Assembly: GCA_013204585.1 (NCBI GenBank) | Contig: JABMNL010000060.1 | Location: forward strand, 1-56,004 | Length of the DNA: 56,004 nucleotides | Direction: 5' to 3' | Source: SAR202 cluster bacterium | GTDB lineage: Bacteria > Chloroflexota > Dehalococcoidia > Lucifugimonadales > UBA3495 | Shown here: positions 49,681-56,004 of the stretch, piece by piece | Layout of the letters: each line of letters begins with the position of its first letter | Numbering within the stretch: position 1 is the first letter of the stretch | Program-made: the position numbers and the translations under genes | The notes under the pieces: model-generated | Seen by the model: only the letters and a program-made list of their open reading frames with translations | Told to the model about the DNA's origin: nothing | The model's database searches: none

Positions 49681-50531
49681 AAAAGTAGCTAAGTACTACG
49701 TCTAGTCTGTGGCCTGGCCAATCCCATTACAACTGGGAAACGCCAGGTCAATGGCAATTTAACAAACCAGGATTAATCCGGCACAACCGCCGGTCGGCAT
49801 GGGTAGCGCCTCAGGGTGTGGCTCAGGGATTGAAACACTAATGGGTTTTGAAGCAGATTTGAGAGGGGAGTGTTTTGAACAACCGACCGCCGGTGTGCCG
49901 GAACGGCGATTTAGCTCTAAAATAGTAAAATCGGGTTCGGTTACAGGATTAACTATCGGTTAAACAGAAGAGATTCGGTGCCTAATTGGCGATTCGCGGA
50001 TTTCCAGAATCCCATTGAAGGCGTGAGTCTGACAACGAAGAACAGAAATGTATAGAAAATTCGACCATAGACTCAGCGAAAATAGAGTCGATGAGCAGGG
50101 CAAGCGGAATTCATCCGCCTCATGCTCTGCGGCAATTGGGCAAACCCTAATGACATATCAGCCCAAAGCCGCTTCGGTCACCTGGTGCAATAGTCTTCAT
50201 ATTTATGGCGACACGCAGCCTCCCGCGGGATGGGGTGCAGCAGGTTTACCAGGTGACCGAGGTCCGGCAACCGCTGGCCAGAATTTTATGAATACATCCA
50301 AGAAATTATTTTTGGGGCCAATTGGCTCCTATTTCGAATTCCCCTACGCGGGGTTCCATCCAACGCCTGAGGGCTGGGTCCGGCCTCTGGGTGTGGAGCC
50401 CCGCGTGCCTCACCATGTATCTGCACAGACGGGTATATGGAAGGGCGCATGTAAAGAGGACAGCCTAACGGCTCAGAAGGCGGACCAGTTCATGATTCAA
50501 CCTATGGATGTTTTGGAGACCGTGTAGCTAG
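49681..50531. other. 850-base gene-free region rich in RNA-like stems
   Basis: It contains CCTGGC/GCCAGG around TCCCA/TGGGA (49713-49747), a long-range stem with arms 49778-49797 and 49883-49901 (eight plus five pairs), a 13-pair stem at 50174-50186/50248-50260 and a 13-pair stem at 50346-50358/50394-50406. A frame of 159 codons (50048-50527) crosses the stems but has no family match, no ribosome site and an odd composition. Confidence 0.7.
50174..50406 (+). ncRNA. Candidate structured RNA, two long-range stems
   Basis: Stem 1: TCGGTCACCTGGT at 50174-50186 with its exact complement at 50248-50260, extendable by wobble pairs, enclosing CCCGCGGGATGGGG. Stem 2: ACGCGGGGTTCCA at 50346-50358 with TGGAGCCCCGCGT at 50394-50406 (12 Watson-Crick pairs and one G-U), enclosing an inner stem CCtGAGG/CCTCtGG. 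Strand is assumed from the downstream kinase gene. Boundaries are not known and no known RNA family was recognised. Confidence 0.4.
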
Positions 50532-52106
50532 ATGGGACCAGGTCTTCCCATACGAGTTAATCTCTTCACCGCATGTGTGGCGCTGTCAGGCATTGTGTCC
50601 ATGGTCTTTTTGGGTATGGACGAAGAATGGAGCCTGATTGTTGTAGCCAACACCTGCTTCTTCTTGCTCCTGATTATCATTACGGGCAGCTTCCCGCTGC
50701 CGGTAGCTCCCAGGGCAACCGCAGATGTCAGCACTGCTGTCCTTTTTGGCGTTGCCCTTCTTCTTGAGCCTGGAATTGCGGTGTTTACCGCTGTGGTGGG
50801 CAAGTCCATCTCCTATATAACGGTGAGGGGTCTGGGCGAACGGCTGAAGTTGCCTGGGTACCGCTATCCCTACTACAAGTACCCGTTCAACCTTGGCGAA
50901 GTGGCCATTACCACCGGCGTAACCTCCTACCTGTTCCACGCTGTTGGAACGTCAGGAGAGTTCCTGACGCCGGTCATCATTCTTGCCGCTGCAGCGATGT
51001 ACCTATCAAACACAGCTTTGATTACTGCGGTGGTCAGCCTAGAGATGAAGGTCAATCCGTTTGTGTTTTGGTGGGTTGGCACCAAGGAGAATGGCGCGGC
51101 CGAATTAAGCCTGCTTTCCTTTGGTTTCTTGGGAACTGTGGTTTACCAGGAGAGTCCCTGGACCAGCGCGGCGTTAATCATACCGGTCGCAATCATCTAT
51201 GTGGCATTCTCCCGGCTGGCAACCAGCAATACCCAACTGGAAGATGCTCTGGAGCGTTTGGAAGCCCTTCAGGGCCGGATTGTCAGCACTGCCAAACTGG
51301 CTTCGATTGGCGCGATTTCTCTCGACCTGGCCCATCAGATCAAAAATCCCCTGGCAATTATGTTGGGGCGGCTTGAAGGGCTTCAGGACCGACTTGAGGA
51401 AGGCACCCGTGAACGCAGGCACGTCGACATAGCGCAAGAGGCCGGATGGCGGATTCAAGAATTAACCCAGACCTTCACCTACATTGGTCGTCAAGAGTGG
51501 GTTCCTTTGGATATTCGGGACCTATTGGATGAGAGCCTGGGTATGGCCGGACTACGGACTTCTAAGCGCATTGAAACGCGCTGGTCCTATTCTGAAGACC
51601 TGCCGGAGGTTCAAGGAAACCCGGTACTAATCCGGGAAGCGCTATCGAACTTCTTCTCCAACTCGCTTGAGGCTGTTGAGGAAGGGGGCCAGATTAGCAT
51701 TGACGCCAGCCGTGATGGTGAGTTTGTCGCCGTGAAAATCAGTGATGACGGCGCAGGCATACCCCCGGATGAACTTGAACACCTGTTTGAGCCGTTCCAC
51801 ACGACCAAACCTCAGGGCCAGGGACTGGGCCTGTTTGCGGCCAAACATATTCTGGAGATGCACCAGGGCACCGTAGAAATACAAAGCTTCGACGGGAAAG
51901 GAGCTACGGTGATAGTCAGGCTTCCAGTGGCTGGGTCGGAGATACCGAAATACGCAAAGGCTGAGGCTCAATTAGGCGGACTTCCTGGGGCCGGAACTGA
52001 GCCGGTGGCCGAAGTTGAGTCGTTGGTCGGGCCTTTCGAGGAAGTTAGCTCGTTTGAGGATGAGCTTGTGGAGGAGAGTACCGGTAGCCAACCCGTGGAA
52101 AGGTAA
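50532..52106 (+). CDS. Membrane sensor histidine kinase (NtrB-like core)
   Basis: The N-terminal half (about 1-225) has six to seven membrane helices with a P-L-P-V-A-P-R-A-T-A-D-V-S-like segment, as in MASE-type sensor domains. A short coiled coil (233-260) precedes the HisKA box L-A-H-Q-I-K-N-P with H268. The HATPase domain has N-F-F-S-N-S-L-E-A, D-D-G-A-G-I and G-Q-G-L-G-L-F. A disordered acidic tail of about 55 residues ends the protein. The tail overlaps the end of the convergent response regulator gene by 62 bases. No ribosome site better than GGAG 12 bases upstream was seen. Confidence 0.88.
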   Translation: MGPGLPIRVNLFTACVALSGIVSMVFLGMDEEWSLIVVANTCFFLLLIIITGSFPLPVAPRATADVSTAVLFGVALLLEPGIAVFTAVVGKSISYITVRGLGERLKLPGYRYPYYKYPFNLGEVAITTGVTSYLFHAVGTSGEFLTPVIILAAAAMYLSNTALITAVVSLEMKVNPFVFWWVGTKENGAAELSLLSFGFLGTVVYQESPWTSAALIIPVAIIYVAFSRLATSNTQLEDALERLEALQGRIVSTAKLASIGAISLDLAHQIKNPLAIMLGRLEGLQDRLEEGTRERRHVDIAQEAGWRIQELTQTFTYIGRQEWVPLDIRDLLDESLGMAGLRTSKRIETRWSYSEDLPEVQGNPVLIREALSNFFSNSLEAVEEGGQISIDASRDGEFVAVKISDDGAGIPPDELEHLFEPFHTTKPQGQGLGLFAAKHILEMHQGTVEIQSFDGKGATVIVRLPVAGSEIPKYAKAEAQLGGLPGAGTEPVAEVESLVGPFEEVSSFEDELVEESTGSQPVER

Positions 52107-52755
52107 CAATAACTTCGGGATTGCGAGGGTCTCCTTCGATTTTCTCTCTGAGGGCGGAGATGTACCACTTGAGGCTATCTAGCGAGCCCATCTGCTCTCC
52201 CCAAACCTGGTCTAACAACACTTGATGCTCTAGGACTCGGTCGGAGTTCTGTACCAGGAAAGCCAAAAGTTTGAATTCAGTTGGCCGTAGGTGAAGAGGT
52301 TCCCCATTCACCTGGGCCTCATGGGAGAGGAAGTTTATCGTGAGGACACTGTCCTGGTACCCCAGGGATATCTCTTTCTCTGGGATTGCCCTGCGCAGAA
52401 TAGACCTCACACGGGCTAGGAACACCCTCTTTGATATCGGTTTGACCAGGTATTCATCGGCACCCATGTCGAATCCCCGGAGCGTATGCTCTTCGCCGCC
52501 CATGGCGGTGAGGGCAATTACGTGGGTATCTGAAATCTCCCGAATTCGCCGAATCAACTGGAACCCGTCCATACCAGACATACGCAAATCTGTAATGGTC
52601 AGAGACGGTTTCTGGTCTAGGAATATTTCCAGTGCTTCCCACCCATTGGCTGCGGTCGCCACACTATGCCCGTCTTCTTCCAGCCACTCGTTGAGTAGCG
52701 ATAGCATTTCGGGTTCGTCATCAACCACCAGAATTTTAGACGGCGTTGCCGTCAT
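52045..52755 (-). CDS. OmpR-family response regulator
   Basis: A receiver domain (about 7-118) with V-V-D-D-E, phospho-acceptor D56 in T-I-T-D-L-R-M-S and K-P-I, and a winged-helix output domain (about 135-230) with L-R-P-T-E-F-K-L-L and R-V-G-Y-R-Y. The start is ATG at 52755 with GGAGG seven bases upstream; the open frame reaches 52806 but has no site there. It is convergent with the kinase at 50532 and shares 62 bases of 3-prime end with it. The two may form a pair, though the orientation is unusual. Confidence 0.88.
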   Translation of the reverse strand: MTATPSKILVVDDEPEMLSLLNEWLEEDGHSVATAANGWEALEIFLDQKPSLTITDLRMSGMDGFQLIRRIREISDTHVIALTAMGGEEHTLRGFDMGADEYLVKPISKRVFLARVRSILRRAIPEKEISLGYQDSVLTINFLSHEAQVNGEPLHLRPTEFKLLAFLVQNSDRVLEHQVLLDQVWGEQMGSLDSLKWYISALREKIEGDPRNPEVIVTFPRVGYRYSPPQAHPQTS

Positions 52756-53137
52756 TAACATACCTCCGCACATTATGCTGAGTGGCGGTTCCACAAGGTA
52801 CGACAAAAATAACAGAATATTGCCGGGACAAACAGTGAGCCAGTTTAATTCTAGTCTTATCCACTCAAGCGGTATCTCATCAATTTGAGTGAAGCTACGG
52901 GTGAAAAACGAGCTAGCCCACCCGCTCTTAGGCGCGGATTAGGCTCAGCTCCATTTGATATTAGTGACACGGTATACGAAGATGTTTGCAATTGTTTATG
53001 TGCTTGTGGCTGCGCCAGGGACGCAAGTAAATGGTACCCGTTAAATCGAGTTTAGGATTAAATATTTCCGAGAGCAATGGATTGGACATAAAGGCTAGAA
53101 ATTAACGAATAGCAATATGGGGAAGCGTTAATCGACG
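52756..53137. other. Intergenic region between divergent response regulators
   Basis: AT-richer than its surroundings, with no gene. An inverted repeat CACTCAA/TTGAGTG (52862-52868 and 52885-52891) could be a regulator site. TTGGAC at 53082-53087 resembles a -35 but no good -10 follows at the right distance. Confidence 0.5.
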
Positions 53138-53716
53138 ATGACGAAAACAGCGAATAGAACTCACCAAATTTTGATTGTGGACGATGAAAAGGGTCTTCGA
53201 GACCTCCATCAGGAGAACCTAGAAGATGCCGGCTTCATCTGTTTCACCGCTGCCGGCGGTCAGGCCGCGCTGGATGTTCTCTCTGTTGAGGCCATCGACC
53301 TGGCAATAGTCGATGTTATGATGCCCGAAATGTCTGGACTCGACCTGTTCAACCGGATGAAAGAACTGTATCCCTGGGTAGGGGTGCTATTCGTTACGGC
53401 CGTAGACCAGATGGACGTCGCCGTTTCACAGGTTAAAGGCGGGGCCCATGATTACCTGGTTAAGCCAGTGAACAGGGCTAAATTGATTGATTCAGTCAAC
53501 GAATCGCTGGAAAAACAGAGCGAATACCTGGAGGGCTCCAATCACCAAAAACATCTTGAAGAGCTCTTGGTGCACCAGTCCAAGGCTTTGGAGAATAAGG
53601 TTCGCGAAGTTAGGGCACTCAATCGGATGTTTCTAGAACTTCCCAAGGTGAGAACATTGCCCCAAGACAGCTTTGAGATGCCCGAAGAGCAGCCGGAGAC
53701 CCCTACCGCGTCATAG
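53138..53716 (+). CDS. Orphan receiver-domain protein with coiled-coil tail
   Basis: The 192-residue protein has a receiver domain (about 10-128) with I-V-D-D-E, phospho-acceptor D59 in A-I-V-D-V-M-M-P-E and K-P-V, followed by a helical, probably coiled-coil segment (about 130-170) and a Pro/Glu-rich end. No DNA-binding or enzymatic output domain is present, so it likely acts through protein contacts or as a phosphate sink. No kinase is directly adjacent. It ends at a good terminator. Confidence 0.85.
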   Translation: MTKTANRTHQILIVDDEKGLRDLHQENLEDAGFICFTAAGGQAALDVLSVEAIDLAIVDVMMPEMSGLDLFNRMKELYPWVGVLFVTAVDQMDVAVSQVKGGAHDYLVKPVNRAKLIDSVNESLEKQSEYLEGSNHQKHLEELLVHQSKALENKVREVRALNRMFLELPKVRTLPQDSFEMPEEQPETPTAS

Positions 53717-53751
53717 CCCCCCACTGCTCACCAGTAAACCACGCTATTTGC

Positions 53752-53786
53752 ACCGCCGTTGAAGATTTAACGGCGGTTTTTCTTTT
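53752..53786 (+). terminator. Intrinsic terminator of the orphan receiver gene
   Basis: CCGCCGTT and AACGGCGG pair around GAAGATTT (53753-53776), with flanking A-T, followed by TTTTTCTTTT. Confidence 0.9.
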
Positions 53787-53979
53787 CCAGACCATAGCCA
53801 TCGGCCTAAACTGGCCGAATCGGTTTTGTAAATCGAGCGCAAACGCACTTCATTCCCATATTGGACTGCATATATATCATGACGTAAAATCTCAATCAGC
53901 GATAATTATTCATTACACGAGGCACGACACGGGGCACGGGTAGTATTTCCTTGAATGGGTTTGATTTGGAGATGGGGAA

Positions 53980-55215
53980 TTGAAATTTTATCGTTGGATA
54001 ATCATCCTTCTGATGTTAGGGATAGCAATGATTGCCGTCGCCTGCGGAACCGATGACGATGGCAAACTTCGTCCGGCGCTCAAGATTGGGCAGCTCAACA
54101 GCTTTACCGGAGACCTTTCGGACTTTGGTGGCGCCCACAGGAACGCCTCTAACCTGGCGGTGGACCATATCAACCAGGCTGGCGGAATCATGGGCCGTTC
54201 AGTGGTGGTTGTGGCCCGAGATACCCAGACCAATGACGTTGTGGGCGTGGACGCAGCCAGAGCGCTGGTCAACATTGAAAACGTCGCTGCCATCGTCGGA
54301 GCCTTAGCCAGCGGAGTCACTATTCCGGTCGCTCAGGCTGTCACGGTGCCCAACGGTGTGCTGCAAATTTCAGCGTCTTCCACCTCGTCGGCCATCACGG
54401 GACTGGAAGACGACGACTTTTTATTTCGGACCACAGTTTCCGACGCGGCCCAGGGTCAAGTGTTGGGCCAATTAGCCATGGAACTCGGGTTCAAGACTGC
54501 ATCGGCTCTATACATCAATAATGCCTACGGCCAGGGCCTAGCTGAACATTTTAGAACCGCTTTCGAGGCGGCTGGCGGTACCCTCCTAGAAGCGGTGGCC
54601 CACGAGGGCTCCCAACCTACTTATGCCTCGGAGTTGAGCAAGGCGACAGATGGCCACCCAGATGTTTTGGTGGCGATGAGCTACCCAGAGAGCGCCGAAG
54701 TCTATCTGAGAGAGGCTTTAGAAGGCGGTTACATCGATAAGTTCATCTTCGTCGACGGCACCAAGTCACCAGACCTCAACGATGCCATCGGTTGGGAACG
54801 GCTGGAAGGCACCTATGGCACGGCCCCTGGCACCGCAGTGGGTGACGCCCAGAAAATCTTCAACGAGACGTATAAGAATTCTTACGCCCAGTTGCCACCT
54901 CTGCCGTTCATGGCCGAGACCTATGATGCCGTGGTGCTAATTGCCTTGGCCGCTGAGAAAGCGGGGAGCACCACCGACAGCGCGGCCATCCGTGATGCTC
55001 TCCGAGACGTGGCCAATGCACCCGGCGAGATTGTTGGGCCGGGCGTTGAAGGGATTGCGCGGGCTCTTGAGTTGGTTCGAGCGGGAGAGGACATTAATTA
55101 CGAGGGAGCTGGTGGCTCGCAGGACTTCGATGAGAATGGGGACGTTGTCGCTTCGATTGAAATTTGGAAGATAGAGAACGGCGAGATAGTAACCCAACGC
55201 TATGCCACGCCGTAA
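53980..55215 (+). CDS. Branched-chain amino-acid-type ABC solute-binding lipoprotein
   Basis: A 411-residue periplasmic-binding fold protein of the LivK/receptor family ligand-binding type. The signal ends in lipobox A-V-A-C-G. The mature part begins K-I-G-Q-L-N-S-F-T-G-D-L-S and shows N-A-Y-G-Q-G, typical of family 4 binding proteins for amino acids, amides or urea. The start is TTG at 53980 with GGAG eight bases upstream. It is convergent with the LivM-type permease, so the pair is not an operon, though they could still cooperate. Confidence 0.88.
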   Translation: MKFYRWIIILLMLGIAMIAVACGTDDDGKLRPALKIGQLNSFTGDLSDFGGAHRNASNLAVDHINQAGGIMGRSVVVVARDTQTNDVVGVDAARALVNIENVAAIVGALASGVTIPVAQAVTVPNGVLQISASSTSSAITGLEDDDFLFRTTVSDAAQGQVLGQLAMELGFKTASALYINNAYGQGLAEHFRTAFEAAGGTLLEAVAHEGSQPTYASELSKATDGHPDVLVAMSYPESAEVYLREALEGGYIDKFIFVDGTKSPDLNDAIGWERLEGTYGTAPGTAVGDAQKIFNETYKNSYAQLPPLPFMAETYDAVVLIALAAEKAGSTTDSAAIRDALRDVANAPGEIVGPGVEGIARALELVRAGEDINYEGAGGSQDFDENGDVVASIEIWKIENGEIVTQRYATP

Positions 55216-55259
55216 TTGATACGACCAAAAGTTGGTGTTAGCGGGGCCGCCTGGACGTT

Positions 55260-56004
55260 TTAACTGTCTGTCTGGGCGGCTCTTTCTTCTTTACCGCTTG
55301 GTGTGATTGGCCGCGAGATTGCCCGGCGCTCACCCAGCAGTCCCTCGGGTCGCACGACGATGGCAGCCACGATTAAGAACCCAATCATGAAGAACCGGAA
55401 ATTTGGATCGGCGAAGAAACCGGGCATGAATTGGGTCACAGTCCAAATTGCCCAGACCACAAAGGCCCCGGCAATTGCGCCCCGGTTGTTGCCACTGCCA
55501 CCAACCATCAACATCGCCCACACCACAAAGGTCGCCAGTAACGGGTCAAAGGTGATGGGAGCAACAAACCGTACATTGTGGGCGAACAGTGCCCCGCCAA
55601 TCCCCATGATTACCGCACCGAAAATAAAAGCCTGGAGTTTGAACGCGAACACGTTCTTGCCGCTGGCCGCGGCGGTGGTCTCGTCTTCTCTGATGGCCCT
55701 AAGAACCCGACCCCAAGGAGATTTTATGGCCCGCTCCACTGCCACGTAGAGAATCGCCAATACCACTAGAACCACCACTAAATAGAGGTAGTCGTAGTCT
55801 CTGGGCGCTATCCAGTCACCAAGGAAGCGGGGTATTCGGTACAGGCCCTTTGAGCCGTTGGCCAACCACTGCTCGTTGAGAAAGACCAATCTCACGGTCT
55901 CGGCTATCCCCAGGGTGGCTATCGCCAGGTAGTCGTCTCGAAGCCGAAGCGTGATAAACCCAACCGCAGCAGCAACCACACCGCTGACCAGTCCCGCCGC
56001 CAGC
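55260..56004 (-). CDS. Branched-chain amino-acid ABC permease LivM type, truncated by window edge
   Basis: The C-terminal part of an inner-membrane permease; the frame is open to the last base. Diagnostic segments are D-D-Y-L-A-I-A-T-L-G-I-A-E, A-I-K-S-P-W-G-R-V-L-R-A-I-R-E-D-E-T-A (ATPase-coupling loop) and V-G-G-S-G-N-N-R-G-A-I-A-G-A. GTG at 55979 is inside the gene and not the start; the family is normally about 300-330 residues, so some 70 or more are missing beyond the edge. It probably belongs to a liv-type operon lying to the right. Confidence 0.88.
   Translation of the reverse strand, partial: LAAGLVSGVVAAAVGFITLRLRDDYLAIATLGIAETVRLVFLNEQWLANGSKGLYRIPRFLGDWIAPRDYDYLYLVVVLVVLAILYVAVERAIKSPWGRVLRAIREDETTAAASGKNVFAFKLQAFIFGAVIMGIGGALFAHNVRFVAPITFDPLLATFVVWAMLMVGGSGNNRGAIAGAFVVWAIWTVTQFMPGFFADPNFRFFMIGFLIVAAIVVRPEGLLGERRAISRPITPSGKEERAAQTDS

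Noticed and set aside
50236-50275. Resemblance to the SRP RNA domain (GTTTACCAGGT ... GGTCCGG)
   Set aside because: The matching GGAAGGAAGCAGCC half is absent and the spacing differs, so it is not a 4.5S RNA gene.
50048-50527. 159-codon open frame in the gene-free region
   Set aside because: No family resemblance, no ribosome site, unusual composition, and it runs straight through two long-range stems. Kept only as part of the region description.

Overview
The window is a GC-rich, gene-dense stretch of a bacterial chromosome. No tRNA, rRNA, CRISPR array, integrase or transposase was seen. The gene set points to Chloroflexota, probably a Dehalococcoidia/SAR202-type lineage. This is an inference from family content, not from a marker gene. 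The content behind it is: CaiB-type CoA transferases, a CitE-like lyase, a lone molybdopterin dehydrogenase subunit, an SsuD-like flavin monooxygenase, a hydantoinase, lipoproteins with Pro/Thr/Glu-rich linkers, and an imuB-DUF6504-dnaE2 mutagenesis cassette. Several starts are TTG or GTG with a good Shine-Dalgarno, and short tandem repeats and palindromic repeats are common between genes.

0-6.8 kb is housekeeping: ribF-tyrS (overlapping, behind a near-consensus promoter), the catalytic subunit of methylmalonyl-CoA mutase, and a convergent EF-G-like GTPase across a two-way terminator. 6.8-11.7 kb carries RidA, a stand-alone Lrp ligand-binding domain, and a minus-strand block (small alpha-beta barrel, dual-OB protein, carboxymuconolactone decarboxylase-like protein, molybdopterin dehydrogenase subunit). 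11.9-16.3 kb is a plus-strand catabolic cluster: CoA transferase, CitE-like lyase, tyrosine phosphatase, alpha/beta hydrolase, two-domain barrel protein. CoA activation followed by C-C cleavage is the likely theme. 16.4-19.1 kb has a Zn/Cd exporter behind a perfect palindrome and a copper/cytochrome-oxidase assembly pair ending in CtaG.

19.2-31.2 kb is mixed metabolism: SsuD-like monooxygenase, a small AT-richer insert with two unknown genes, amidase, AcoX-like NAD-kinase-fold protein, TauE/SafE exporter, thioredoxin reductase, sugar-nucleotide epimerase, GarR-like reductase, enoyl-CoA hydratase, a lipoprotein cyclophilin and a membrane-anchored gluzincin. 31.3-39.6 kb holds DNA damage functions: ada, then, after a seven-blade FG-GAP lipoprotein, imuB, a DUF6504 gene and dnaE2. 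A small element with terminal inverted repeats and a frameshifted GIY-YIG nuclease gene sits between the DUF6504 gene and dnaE2.

39.7-56 kb contains a hydantoinase and then a signalling and uptake region. It has two membrane histidine kinases, two OmpR-type regulators, one orphan receiver protein, a peptide-type ABC transporter without ATPases, a branched-chain-type solute-binding lipoprotein and a truncated LivM permease at the right edge. Two long gene-free stretches here (43.65-44.45 and 49.68-50.53 kb) are full of strong stems, share a 16-base string and lie next to the signalling genes. They are the best candidates for undescribed structured RNAs or leader regulators.
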